From assembly GCF_016775705.1 (NCBI RefSeq), contig NZ_CP068760.1, positions 1,178,001 to 1,242,000 of the forward strand: a DNA stretch of 64,000 nucleotides. Direction: 5' to 3'. Under the pieces are notes generated by a model. That model had not been told where the DNA came from. It made no database searches and worked only from the letters and a program-made list of their open reading frames with translations. The stretch's first letter is position 1. Each line of letters opens with the position of its first letter. The DNA is from Chryseobacterium cucumeris. Lineage in GTDB: Bacteria; Bacteroidota; Bacteroidia; Flavobacteriales; Weeksellaceae. The position numbers were made by a program, and so were the translations under genes. Below, one piece after another: positions 35,075-44,583 of the stretch.

Positions 35075-36229
35075 TTATGCGTAAATTTTTTCAATATTAA
35101 ATTTGGAAAAGCCACCGCTTCCCGTCATTCCTTTTCCTCCGATCCCTGTTACAATATGAATATTGGCAGAAGGGCTGTGCTCAAAAATATCTTTCGTTTT
35201 GCACTGAGAATAGATTCCGAACCATCTTCTCTGAATTTCATACGTAGGAAGATCAATAATTTTCTTAGCCTCATGAATCATGAATTCATCAATCTCCATA
35301 TTAAGATCATACCCCAAATCATCTGCATTTTTGGCATCTGCATATTCGTGAGAATCTCCTATAATGACAGAACCATCCAGAGTCTGTTTGAATAAAATAT
35401 GAACTCCGTATTTCTTCTCAAACGAATTAGGATCTTCTAAAGCCTTGATTTTCTGAAAAGAAGGACATTCGCTGAAAGATTCATACCTTCTTACAGAAAG
35501 TCCAGTAAGGATATTTCCCTGAAGTGAATAGATTCCTTGTGGTTTGGTCTGAAGCATCTGCAGCTTACTCACTTCCAGATCACTGTCATTGAATACTTTA
35601 GTATATAAAGTTTTAAACTCGTGTCCACCGCAGATTATGATTTTGGAAGCGTTAAATTCCGTTCCATCAGCCGTTACCGCTGTACATTTCTGATCATCTT
35701 CATGGGTTTCCAGTACAGATGTATTGTAGAAGATCTGTAATCCCATTTTTTCCTGAAGCAGCTTGTGAAGCTTTACAATCATATCTGCAGAATCTACGGA
35801 AAGTTCCTGTGGGAAAAACAGACCTCCTTTGCAATAGTCTGAACGAAGACCATCAAACTTCTTGATGCAGTCGTTTTTAGATAATAAAACAGATTCATAA
35901 TCATTATTTCTGTTGATTTCATATAGCTCTTCAATCAATTGAAGCTCTTCATCATTGGAAGCAATATAGATGGAGCCATTTTGCCTGATGGTAAGGTCTG
36001 CCTGATTATGAAGTTCATTGTATATGGCAAGACTTTCCCTTCCGAAATTCTGCCATTTAAGATCCATTCCGGAAGGTACTACCTGTCCGAAATTTCTTAC
36101 CGTGGCACCCTGGGGAATAGAATTTCTTTCCAGTAAAGCTACCTTAAGATTTTTCTTCAGCGCATGATAAGCATGGAATGTTCCTAAAATTCCGCCTCCT
36201 ACAACGAGTAAATCAAATTTTGTTGTCAT
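35075..36229 (-). CDS. TIGR03364 FAD-dependent oxidoreductase (aminophosphonate oxidase)
   Basis: 384 residues. The N-terminal GGGILGTFHAYHALK is the Rossmann FAD loop, followed by LLERNSIPQGATVRNFGQV, and the C-terminus has GIGGKGMTGSGGF. It fits the DAO-fold family TIGR03364, which is defined by its linkage to phosphonatase-like hydrolases and is thought to oxidise a 2-aminoethylphosphonate-type compound. It lies 11 bases after the DUF5690 gene. Confidence 0.9.
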   Translation of the reverse strand: MTTKFDLLVVGGGILGTFHAYHALKKNLKVALLERNSIPQGATVRNFGQVVPSGMDLKWQNFGRESLAIYNELHNQADLTIRQNGSIYIASNDEELQLIEELYEINRNNDYESVLLSKNDCIKKFDGLRSDYCKGGLFFPQELSVDSADMIVKLHKLLQEKMGLQIFYNTSVLETHEDDQKCTAVTADGTEFNASKIIICGGHEFKTLYTKVFNDSDLEVSKLQMLQTKPQGIYSLQGNILTGLSVRRYESFSECPSFQKIKALEDPNSFEKKYGVHILFKQTLDGSVIIGDSHEYADAKNADDLGYDLNMEIDEFMIHEAKKIIDLPTYEIQRRWFGIYSQCKTKDIFEHSPSANIHIVTGIGGKGMTGSGGFSKFNIEKIYA

Positions 36230-36240
36230 TTTGCAAATAT

Positions 36241-37539
36241 TTATAAGATTTTCGACGTATCGAAATTGATGAATTGATTAGATTTAGATTTGGGTTTTGA
36301 CTTTTTTCTGAAAGCCAGAAGAGCAATCACGGAAAGAACGAAAACCGTTATGGTGATGATATAATTTAAGTTAATATAAAAATGTAACCACGAAGTTTTG
36401 GCCGAGCCAAAGTTTTTATACAGAAGAATCAAAACACTTCCCAGGTAACCAAAAGAATCTACAATATAGATCAGAAAACCTACATTTCCTTTGATTTCAA
36501 AGGCGGCGATCATCCGGTCAAAATAAATTCCGTTGAAAGGAATATAGCAGATATACATTCCGAAGCCGGAAATTGTCATCCATAAAAAAGGCGACAGAGA
36601 ACCCTGCTGAAACAGATACGTAGAAAGTCCTACCGTAAGAATTCCTGCAAAAAGAATGTAATGATAATAGGCAAATGCCTTTTTATTATTCTTTACTTTT
36701 ACCATAAAGCTTAAAATCACCAGAACCATTACGGCGATAGGAATTTCCGTTAAAGTGAAAATAGAACTGTCAAAAGTAAAGTTCAGTCCGTCCCAGATTT
36801 CACGATTAAAATTATCTCTGAAATCCCTTAAAACGGTTAAACTGATATATAAAAATATGATGCACACAATTGGAACAAAAAACTGTTGGATCAGGGCTTT
36901 TCTTTCTTTACCATTCAACGGCTGTCTCTTGTTTTTAAGCAAAATATCTTCTTCTGAAGGTTTGGGAATTCTTTCAAGAAGCAGCCCGAAAAGAACCAAT
37001 GGAATTATGAAAACAAGTCCTGCTGAAAATGGCATCCAGAATTCTGAAATGGAGAAAGTATCCATTAGAAATTTTCCTACTGATTTTGTAAACCCTGAAG
37101 AAACCACAAAGCTTGAACATAAAAACAATCCGATGATTTCAGTGGCTTTCCGTCCTTCAATATACGAGAAAACAATTCCCCAGATCATTCCCAGTGGAAT
37201 ACCGTTGATAAACATAAACAGAATATTGTAAGGAGCAGGAACGGCTGCAAATCCTAACAATGCAAGCTCTGCAACAGTAATAAAAATAAAAAGATAAGTA
37301 AGTCTTTTCTGGGGTTTCAGCTCGGAAATAAATTTGATCCCGATGAATTTGGAAACAAAGTAGCCTACGGCCTGTGCAATGATAATCAGAATCTTATAAT
37401 CTACCCCAAAATAAGAAAGTCCTGCGAAGGAAGTTACGGTAAAAGGTTTCCTGAAACCGTACATGCAGAAGTAAACACCGAAAGCAGCAAAAGCAGCCTT
37501 CAGTGTTACCAGTGTTTTTTGATTGATGGTTCTGGCCAT
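36241..37539 (-). CDS. DUF5690 family MFS-like membrane transporter
   Basis: 432 residues with about 12 membrane helices. The N-terminus (AAFAAFGVYFCMYGFRKPF) resembles organophosphate:phosphate antiporter-type MFS proteins, as in GlpT/UhpT. DUF5690 is a Bacteroidetes family. Position between a TonB receptor and aminophosphonate enzymes suggests it moves the phosphonate across the inner membrane. Confidence 0.85.
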   Translation of the reverse strand: MARTINQKTLVTLKAAFAAFGVYFCMYGFRKPFTVTSFAGLSYFGVDYKILIIIAQAVGYFVSKFIGIKFISELKPQKRLTYLFIFITVAELALLGFAAVPAPYNILFMFINGIPLGMIWGIVFSYIEGRKATEIIGLFLCSSFVVSSGFTKSVGKFLMDTFSISEFWMPFSAGLVFIIPLVLFGLLLERIPKPSEEDILLKNKRQPLNGKERKALIQQFFVPIVCIIFLYISLTVLRDFRDNFNREIWDGLNFTFDSSIFTLTEIPIAVMVLVILSFMVKVKNNKKAFAYYHYILFAGILTVGLSTYLFQQGSLSPFLWMTISGFGMYICYIPFNGIYFDRMIAAFEIKGNVGFLIYIVDSFGYLGSVLILLYKNFGSAKTSWLHFYINLNYIITITVFVLSVIALLAFRKKSKPKSKSNQFINFDTSKIL

Positions 37540-37548
37540 GGTTCTGGT

Positions 37549-40374
37549 TTAGAAATTCAGTTTTACTCCAAGATTGAATCGGACTCCATAATATTCCACC
37601 TGTTCCGGACGGTCTTCGCTTTTACCGAAGTGATAGATCAGTGGTTTGTTCAGGATATTATTCACATCCGCATATAAAGTCAGGTATTTGGTAAACTGGT
37701 AAGAACCTCCGAAGTCCAGATTACTATACTTGCCATAGTAAGAATCATTGGTATCTTCCTCGGCATATTCTACAGCATATTTTCCTTTATAATTGTAAGC
37801 CAGCCTTGCATTGAATCCTTTTTTCTCAAAGAAAAGCTGCGCGTTGTACAACTCCTTTGCCTGATAGGGAAGGGCTACCGTTCTTCCGCTTGGCTTTTCC
37901 ATTTCGGAAGTCATGAATGTGGCATTCAGCTGTACTCCGAAATACTGTAAAAACCCTGGAAGGAAATCGAATCTCTTATTAATTCCAAGCTCAATACCTC
38001 CCAGCCATGCAGCTTTTCCGTTATTGGGAGCGGTAAACTGTACTCCGTTGTTTCCGTTATAGTTTCCGATAAAAGAGTCCTGGAAAATAGGATCCGTAAT
38101 GGATTTATAAAAAACGCCACCGCTTAGAATCCCTACGTTGGAAAAATAATATTCACCCATCAGGTCAAAATTCAAAGAATAGGTAGGGTTAAGGTTGGGA
38201 TTTCCGCCTTTGAACTCGTTATCTGCTTCAATATAAGTTCCTCCCGGAGTCAGATCGCCAAAATTTGGTCTTGAAAAAGTTCTTGTCGCTGCAAAACGAA
38301 GATTAGCTTTATCATTTAAAGTATATTTTAAATGAATCATCGGAAGAACAGCCAGATAGTTTTTGGTGTTTTCTACCGGAGTCAGTACATTATCATTCAC
38401 ACTGTATCCCTTTACTTTGGTATTGGTATTTGATAATCTTATTCCTCCTAAAATGATGATTTTATCATTCAGTTTGTACGTTGCCATTCCATAAGCATCC
38501 GCATGTTTTTCAAACACATCAAAGTTTCTTCCTAGTGCTTTATTGTATTCCAGGGCTTCAGAATCTGCAGTATTGATCTTCAGATTACCCTGATTCTGGT
38601 ACCAGAACTGATTCATTCCATTGGTGGAAAGTACGGGTCCGAAAGTATTGCCGATGTGTGCGTTCATTTCACTTAAATATTTAGGTCCGTTGGGCTGTGT
38701 TGTGATGTATTGTGAGAAATCAGACAGAAGAGGCGCTGTTCCGCTGGTCCAATTGTAGAAAATATCAGAGAATCTTGCATTACGTTCTTTATCTCTGTAT
38801 TTAAAACCATATTTTAAAGTCAGTTTATCAGAAGCATTGATTTCATGGTTGAATGCTGCTACGATTTTATCCTTTTCCTCTACAAAAACCTTATAGAATT
38901 CAAGATCTGTAAATCTCATCTGAGAAGCGTCCATTTTAAAGTTCGGATCACTGTAGAAGCCAAACAATGCATCCGGATTTTTATAATCTAATTTTCCACC
39001 ATCAGCTTTCCAATAAGCTCTGGGGCCATTTCCATGATTGGAAATATAATCAGGATTGATGCCTACACCAGATTGAGTGTACTTGATGACATAGTAAGAA
39101 TTGTTTTGCTTATCAGGGATATTTCCATACTTGAATTGGTTGTTGTAGTAAGATAAATCCCAGTCGATTTTTCCTTTATTGAATTGATGAACTGCTCCCA
39201 AAGAAACAGAAGTAAGTTCTGTTATCAGTAAATTGTGGATATTCTGGAGCTCTACTCTTGCTGTATTATTAGCACTGCTGAATTTATCAAAACGGATTCT
39301 GTGTTTATAGTGGGTTTCATCATCCGATAAAGTACCATACATTCCTTTTAAATAGAAGGTTGTTTTTGGAGATAATACGTATTCGAAAGCAGTATTGATT
39401 CCTGTTGTTTTTCTGACTCCGTTATAATCGCGAAGTTCCAGCCTGAAAACTCCTTCATCGCCACTTCTTCTAGCCTCAAAATTATCTGTAGACCAGTTTC
39501 TTATGAAATGCGCAAAGTTGAATAAATACCCGAACTTTTTATTCTTCGTTCTTCCCCCATACAAAAATCCAAGGTTGTAAACTCCTTTATCAGACTTTGC
39601 ATTATAACCGCTTCCCACAGTAGCTTTAAACTCTGTTTTCATCGGTGGAGTTTTGGTGATAAAATTGACACCGCCGCCTATTCCGTCAGCTTCCATATCT
39701 GGGGTAAAAGACTTGTTTACATGTACATAGGAGATCAGTTCTGTAGGAAAGAAATCAAATGCCGTTGCTCTGGAAGTCGTTTCTTCCTCTGCGGTGGGAA
39801 GTCTGTTTCCATTAATGGTTGTGGATGCCCAGAATGGCGGAAGTCCTCTCAGGGAAACAAATCTTCCTTCTCCCTGGTCTCTTTCAATAGAAACTCCCTG
39901 CACACGCTGTACGGTTTCTGCTGCATTTCTGTCCGGTAGCTTTCCGATTCCGTCTGAAGCGATGACATTGGTGATATTAATGGCATTTTTCTGAAGATTT
40001 AAAGCTCTCGCTTCCGTATTTTTTAACGTTCCGGTAACGACAATTTCGCCAATATTTTTTCTCGGTTGGGATAGTTTGATAATTCCTAAGTCAACCGTTT
40101 GTTCCGGTTTAAGATCTACATTGATATCTGAAGATTCATAACCAATGTAGCTGATTTGTAGAGTGTACTGGCCTTCTTTGATATCATTGATGGCAAATTT
40201 CCCTTCAATATCAGTCGTTATATTTTTAGATAAGCCTTTTATTTTGACTGTGGCCCCGGGGAGAGGCTGGCTGTCGTCAAGCACAGTTCCTATAATTAAC
40301 TGTTTTTGCGCTGAAACAAAGACTATGAGACAGACAAAAACAAGGGTAAATAATTTCTCTAATTTTGTTTTCAT
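37549..40374 (-). CDS. TonB-dependent receptor
   Basis: 941 residues from the ATG at 40374 (signal peptide MKTKLEKLFTLVFVCLIVFV). A CarboxypepD_reg domain (IGTVLDDSQPLPGATVKI) is followed by a plug (IGEIVVTGTL; LPDRNAAETVQRVQGVSIER; GGGVNFITKT) and a barrel with a C-terminal Phe (GVKLNF). The sequence resembles the TIGR01782-type receptors (DRNAAETVQRVQGV). It is the first gene of the four-gene - strand operon, so its ligand is probably an aminophosphonate or phosphonate-containing compound. Confidence 0.95.
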   Translation of the reverse strand: MKTKLEKLFTLVFVCLIVFVSAQKQLIIGTVLDDSQPLPGATVKIKGLSKNITTDIEGKFAINDIKEGQYTLQISYIGYESSDINVDLKPEQTVDLGIIKLSQPRKNIGEIVVTGTLKNTEARALNLQKNAINITNVIASDGIGKLPDRNAAETVQRVQGVSIERDQGEGRFVSLRGLPPFWASTTINGNRLPTAEEETTSRATAFDFFPTELISYVHVNKSFTPDMEADGIGGGVNFITKTPPMKTEFKATVGSGYNAKSDKGVYNLGFLYGGRTKNKKFGYLFNFAHFIRNWSTDNFEARRSGDEGVFRLELRDYNGVRKTTGINTAFEYVLSPKTTFYLKGMYGTLSDDETHYKHRIRFDKFSSANNTARVELQNIHNLLITELTSVSLGAVHQFNKGKIDWDLSYYNNQFKYGNIPDKQNNSYYVIKYTQSGVGINPDYISNHGNGPRAYWKADGGKLDYKNPDALFGFYSDPNFKMDASQMRFTDLEFYKVFVEEKDKIVAAFNHEINASDKLTLKYGFKYRDKERNARFSDIFYNWTSGTAPLLSDFSQYITTQPNGPKYLSEMNAHIGNTFGPVLSTNGMNQFWYQNQGNLKINTADSEALEYNKALGRNFDVFEKHADAYGMATYKLNDKIIILGGIRLSNTNTKVKGYSVNDNVLTPVENTKNYLAVLPMIHLKYTLNDKANLRFAATRTFSRPNFGDLTPGGTYIEADNEFKGGNPNLNPTYSLNFDLMGEYYFSNVGILSGGVFYKSITDPIFQDSFIGNYNGNNGVQFTAPNNGKAAWLGGIELGINKRFDFLPGFLQYFGVQLNATFMTSEMEKPSGRTVALPYQAKELYNAQLFFEKKGFNARLAYNYKGKYAVEYAEEDTNDSYYGKYSNLDFGGSYQFTKYLTLYADVNNILNKPLIYHFGKSEDRPEQVEYYGVRFNLGVKLNF

Positions 40375-40974
40375 TTTTACATATATTAAATTTTTTATGC
40401 AAATCAAGCTAATAATTTTAATATATATAAATATTTTGTGTTAAGTATTGTTTAACAAATAAGTTCTGTTTGTTACGTTTATTTTACCTTTAAATGTATT
40501 AATGCCATCCTTTAAAAACAGATCTAAACAATTTTTAAATTCACTGTTTCAGCATTTTCCACAAATATTTCCTGAAAATAAAAGGAATTGAAATTTCCCA
40601 AAAGCAGGCTTGATTTGGTTCATATTTCGTTCATCTTGGAAGAATGACGAAAACCAGAAGTTGCATATTTGTAAACTTTTGTGTGTGCTGTAAAGTCAAA
40701 AATTGAAGAATAATGTAAAAATTGAGATATGATGTAAATGCAAAGTTTAATAATTATAATGCTAAATTATAAGTGTGCAAAGGTTACGACGTTGTCGTTG
40801 AAGAAGCTTGATTATTATATGTGTATTTATAAGGAATCTACACTACAATTGTTATTCTGAATGAAATGAAATGTAATGAAGAATCTCGCGTTATTGAATG
40901 CAAATAAGAGATTCTTCCTTCGTCAGAATGACAAAAGAAAAATAGTAAAAGCTTTGCGTTAAAAAAATGAATAG
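40375..40974. other. 600-bp intergenic region with a palindromic repeat element
   Basis: No gene is visible. Bases 40851-40931 form a repeat with imperfect inverted ends (GTTATTCTGA / TCAGAATGAC) and an inner inverted pair (GAAGAATCTC / GAGATTCTTC). The remainder is AT-rich, and I found no good promoter box for the TonB receptor gene. Confidence 0.55.
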
Positions 40975-41544
40975 TTAAGCCGTATAAAAATAAAGAACAA
41001 GCATTACACAGCTTTCATTGCTGATGCTTACCGGAACGTGAGGAAACTTTCCGTTGAAATACAAAGAATCTCCTTCTTTTAAGATGACTTCTTCATTATC
41101 AATCACATATTTCACTTCTCCTTTCAGAATATATTTAAATTCCCAGGCATCCGTAATGACCTTTTCCCTTTTAGAATTAGGTTCAAGCGTCAGCAGAACG
41201 GCCTCAAAACCTAAAGAATGAAGGCTCTTGCTGAAGATGTGCATATATTTAAACCCCTCAGCTTCCACTTCTTTTTCTATAATTTGCTGGCTCTCCTTCG
41301 GGACATAAATGAATTTGGCATTGGACTTTTTTTCAACTCCTTCAAAAAAATAACTGGCATCAATCTCCAGCGACTGAATCAGATCCAATAACACAGGTAG
41401 TGAAGGAATCGTTCTTCCGTTTTCAATTCTGGAAACAAGTCCGTTGCTCACATTCGCTTTGAAGGCCAGCTCATTAATGGTTAAATTATTCTTTTTTCTA
41501 ATATCCTTTAATCTCTTGCCGATACCTATTAAAAAGTCATTCAT
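40975..41544 (-). CDS. XRE-cupin transcriptional regulator
   Basis: 189 residues. The N-terminal helix-turn-helix (LKDIRKKNNLTINELAFKAN, about residues 13-32, then SRIENGRTIPS) is followed by a C-terminal cupin (about 110-185; WEFKYILKGEVKYVIDNEE, EGDSLYFNGKFPH). Such proteins sense small molecules and often regulate adjacent catabolic genes. It lies upstream of and on the same strand as the aminophosphonate operon, so it may be its regulator. A -7-like box (TACCTTTG on the - strand, 41578-41585) precedes it. Confidence 0.9.
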   Translation of the reverse strand: MNDFLIGIGKRLKDIRKKNNLTINELAFKANVSNGLVSRIENGRTIPSLPVLLDLIQSLEIDASYFFEGVEKKSNAKFIYVPKESQQIIEKEVEAEGFKYMHIFSKSLHSLGFEAVLLTLEPNSKREKVITDAWEFKYILKGEVKYVIDNEEVILKEGDSLYFNGKFPHVPVSISNESCVMLVLYFYTA

Positions 41545-41693
41545 ACTGTGTGTAATTTAACCTGAATTATATTCAAACAAAGGTAATATTATTCCATAGA
41601 GTTTGGATACAGGAGGGAATCAATTCATTGAAAATTATTATTTGCTACTTGACTCTCTGATATTCCTCGCTTTTTCTCCCAGGAAAATTTCCC

Positions 41694-41701
41694 TATTTTT
41701 G
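41694..41701 (+). promoter_or_regulatory. -7 box of the two-component operon
   Basis: TATTTTTG fits TAnnTTTG, 20 bases before the response regulator ATG. Confidence 0.5.
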
Positions 41702-41721
41702 TAAAACTCCTTATTTCATCT

Positions 41722-42429
41722 ATGAAAAAAATTATTCTTATCGAAGACGAAACCAGTGTGGTGTCCTTTATTAAAAAGGGGCTTCAGGAAAATGGATATG
41801 AAATTTCTGTAGCTTTTGACGGCCGTACAGGAGTTCAGCTGGTGCAGGCTAACGATTTTGATCTGGTAATTTTAGACATTATGCTTCCGGAAATGAACGG
41901 TCTGGATGTGTGCAAAGAAATAAGAAAAACCAATCAGAGCGTTCCTATTTTATTTCTGACTGCTTTGGGAACTTCTGAAAATATTGTTCTCGGCCTGGAA
42001 AGCGGTGGAGATGATTATCTGGTGAAGCCTTTTAAATTCATTGAACTGGTAGCCCGTGTAAAGTCTTTACTAAGGAGAAGCAACAACAACGGTCCACAGG
42101 AAATTGCCGAACCGGAGCCTGATAATGAACATGTATTCCAGTTTTCGGATCTGATGGTGAATGATTATACCAAGAAAGTAACCCGAGCCGGAGAAGATAT
42201 TTCTCTTACTTCCACAGAGTATAAACTGCTGCTGTACTTCCTGAATAATCCGGAAAAAGTAATTTCGAGAGCAGAAATTCTGGATGCGGTCTGGGGCGTA
42301 AACTATGAACTGGGAACCAACGTGGTAGATGTTTATGTTAATTATTTAAGGAAAAAACTGGACAGCCAGGATGATAATAAACTGATTCATACCGTTATAG
42401 GAATGGGTTATGTGTTGAAAAAGACATAA
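41722..42429 (+). CDS. OmpR-family response regulator
   Basis: 235 residues. The receiver domain has the phosphorylation site D52 (LVILDIMLPEMNG), acidic residues E9/D9-E10 at the start and the conserved Lys in YLVKPF. The C-terminal winged helix (LTSTEYKLLLYFL, VVDVYVNYLRKKLD) matches the OmpR/PhoB class. The histidine kinase gene starts 3 bases after its stop, so the two are one operon. The signal is unknown. Confidence 0.96.
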   Translation: MKKIILIEDETSVVSFIKKGLQENGYEISVAFDGRTGVQLVQANDFDLVILDIMLPEMNGLDVCKEIRKTNQSVPILFLTALGTSENIVLGLESGGDDYLVKPFKFIELVARVKSLLRRSNNNGPQEIAEPEPDNEHVFQFSDLMVNDYTKKVTRAGEDISLTSTEYKLLLYFLNNPEKVISRAEILDAVWGVNYELGTNVVDVYVNYLRKKLDSQDDNKLIHTVIGMGYVLKKT

Positions 42430-42432
42430 TGA

Positions 42433-43845
42433 ATGTTTAACAGAGTCATTACAAATCAAACCAAAACGATGGTACTTTTGATGCTGGTTTTTACCGCCAT
42501 CATTTTGCTATTCAGTGGTTTGGTGTATTTTTCTATCGTTAATTTTTCACATCAGAGGTTTTATGAACTGCTGAAGATAAGGACGGCAACCATTGTTCAG
42601 ATCGAAAAAAGTAAAGATCATCTCGACCTTCCTGAAAACTATATTCTCAGCAACCTGAATGATGAGGAACTTCCGATGGAAAGAGACTATGTTTTTGCTG
42701 TTCCTGCCGATTCCAATTTCAAAAAAATATCTCAGGAAGTTCATATCCCCGATTATTTCTTTAAAAATATTATCAGAGAAGGAGAATCCAATTATAATGA
42801 TGAAGAATTCTATTATATAGGACAAAGTTTCAGATATGATGATAAAGATTATATTGCCATCGCTTCTGCCAAAAACCATTATGTTGTTTATTATCTGGGC
42901 TTTTTAAAGAGAACACTGCTTACCTGTATTGTACTGTCTCTGTTTTTCAGTATGATTTTTTCTTTTTATCTGTCCAAAACCTTATTCAGGCCGATCTTAA
43001 AAATTACAGGAAAAGTAAAAGAAATCAGTTCTGAAAACCTTCACTTAAGATTGGAATCACATCCTGATAATAAAGAGCTTAATGAGTTGGTAGATACCTT
43101 TAATGATATGCTCAACCGCATTGAAACGTCTTTTGAAACCCAGAACCACCTGATTGGCAATGTTTCCCACGAATTGAGGACGCCTCTTACATCCATCATG
43201 GGAGAAGCCGATGTTGCGCTTTCTATCAGCAGAACGGCTGATGAATACAAAGAAACCCTCGGAATCATTCTGGATGAAGCTGAAAAGCTGGATAAAAAGA
43301 TTAAAGCACTCTTAATGATTGCCCAAACCGGATTCGACGGGAAAATCCAGAAAATGGATAAGGTGAGAATTGATCAGCTTCTTTGGGACGTTATTGAAAC
43401 CTTAAGGCGAATTGATTCCCGAAACAATATCTATCTTGATATCAGCATGCTTCCCGATAATCCTAAGAAATTAAAAGTTCAGGGGAATGAGCAGCTACTG
43501 CATCTTGCAGTGGCCAATATCATCAGTAATGGCTGTAAATATTCTAATTTTCAGCAGGTTAAAGTCTCTCTTGGCGCCACCAATACAGATGTCTACATCA
43601 TTATAAAAGATAATGGGATCGGAATTCCTGAAGTGGAAATGAATAAAATCTACGATCCGTTTTTCAGAGCTTCCAATACCAATAATTATGAAGGCTACGG
43701 GATCGGACTTCCACTGGCAAGGAATATCGTCAGAATGCACCACGGTGAACTGATTGTAAGCTCTCACGAAAACCAGGGAACAACGGTACAAATGCGTTTT
43801 CCTAATTTCTACAGCACTCAGAAGGGGGAACAAGCCAAAGTGTAA
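42433..43845 (+). CDS. Sensor histidine kinase
   Basis: 470 residues with two membrane helices (about 13-36 and 160-182) around a periplasmic sensor, then a HAMP domain, HisKA with the phosphoacceptor His in NVSHELRTPL (about residue 245), and HATPase with NGCKYS, DNGIGIP and GIGLPLAR. It pairs with the response regulator just upstream. Confidence 0.96.
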   Translation: MFNRVITNQTKTMVLLMLVFTAIILLFSGLVYFSIVNFSHQRFYELLKIRTATIVQIEKSKDHLDLPENYILSNLNDEELPMERDYVFAVPADSNFKKISQEVHIPDYFFKNIIREGESNYNDEEFYYIGQSFRYDDKDYIAIASAKNHYVVYYLGFLKRTLLTCIVLSLFFSMIFSFYLSKTLFRPILKITGKVKEISSENLHLRLESHPDNKELNELVDTFNDMLNRIETSFETQNHLIGNVSHELRTPLTSIMGEADVALSISRTADEYKETLGIILDEAEKLDKKIKALLMIAQTGFDGKIQKMDKVRIDQLLWDVIETLRRIDSRNNIYLDISMLPDNPKKLKVQGNEQLLHLAVANIISNGCKYSNFQQVKVSLGATNTDVYIIIKDNGIGIPEVEMNKIYDPFFRASNTNNYEGYGIGLPLARNIVRMHHGELIVSSHENQGTTVQMRFPNFYSTQKGEQAKV

Positions 43846-43852
43846 ACCAGAA

Positions 43853-43925
43853 TAACAATAGGCAAAATCGCAAATTGACGAAAAAGCGAAATGGCAAAAA
43901 TGCAAAGAGCTTTTCGCCATATTAA
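43853..43925. repeat. Degenerate short-unit repeat array
   Basis: The spacer between the kinase and the next gene carries a decayed array of a GCAAAA-like unit (AGGCAAAATCGCAAATTG, TGGCAAAAATGCAAAG). It has no coding potential that I support. Confidence 0.45.
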
Positions 43926-44010
43926 TTCCCGTTAACAATTTTCTAATCTTATTTTAATCTCTTTAATCACATTTTAATTCCATTCCAAAGATCTTCTAAT
44001 ATGGTCGTTC

Positions 44011-44018
44011 TAGTTTTG
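44011..44018 (+). promoter_or_regulatory. -7 box before the 164-aa gene
   Basis: TAGTTTTG fits TAnnTTTG, 41 bases before the ATG. Confidence 0.5.
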
Positions 44019-44059
44019 TATCATCAAAAAAGATAAACACAATACAAAATAATAAGAAC

Positions 44060-44554
44060 ATGACTAAAACAATTTTAATTGCAACAGATTACTCTCTTGA
44101 GTCATTGAATATATTGAAAAAAGTACTTAAAGAGAAAGAAGCAGCAGAAGATCAGAACCAATATAACATTTTTCTGACTTCCGGGTATGATTCCGGAGAT
44201 TCTATCAGAGATCTTTTGTTCAGTACCAAAACATCGGTATTCAATAAAATAAGACCTGCAGAATTCTGTGATGCTTTGGGAATTATCAGCAATAAATATC
44301 CTCATCTGGTCAATAAAATCATCTGCGACATTTTCACAGGAAGTTTCCAGAGAACATTCAACCAATATGTAAAGGCGGAAAACATTGAGGAAGCTTATTA
44401 TTCTCCATCCATCAAAAGCAGAGGAAACGGAAAATTTGATCTGATTCCTTATATCAGGAAATGCAAAGAACTGAAATCTCATGAAATTACGGTCGAAGTA
44501 AGAGAAAAACTTCCGGAAAGAGGAAGGCTGGCAGAGATTTTTGTAGAAGTCTGA
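44060..44554 (+). CDS. Hypothetical protein with UspA-like N-terminus
   Basis: 164 residues. The N-terminal TKTILIATDYSLESLNILKKVLK resembles the first strand and helix of universal stress proteins, but the rest, including the FLTSGYDSGDSIRDLLF and TGSFQRTFNQYVKAENIEEAYYSP segments, does not clearly match that family. It is soluble. It is co-directional with the YoaK-like gene 29 bases downstream, which may form a stress or envelope operon. Confidence 0.65.
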   Translation: MTKTILIATDYSLESLNILKKVLKEKEAAEDQNQYNIFLTSGYDSGDSIRDLLFSTKTSVFNKIRPAEFCDALGIISNKYPHLVNKIICDIFTGSFQRTFNQYVKAENIEEAYYSPSIKSRGNGKFDLIPYIRKCKELKSHEITVEVREKLPERGRLAEIFVEV

Positions 44555-44583
44555 AAATTAAACACAATTTAAAAAAATAAAAA

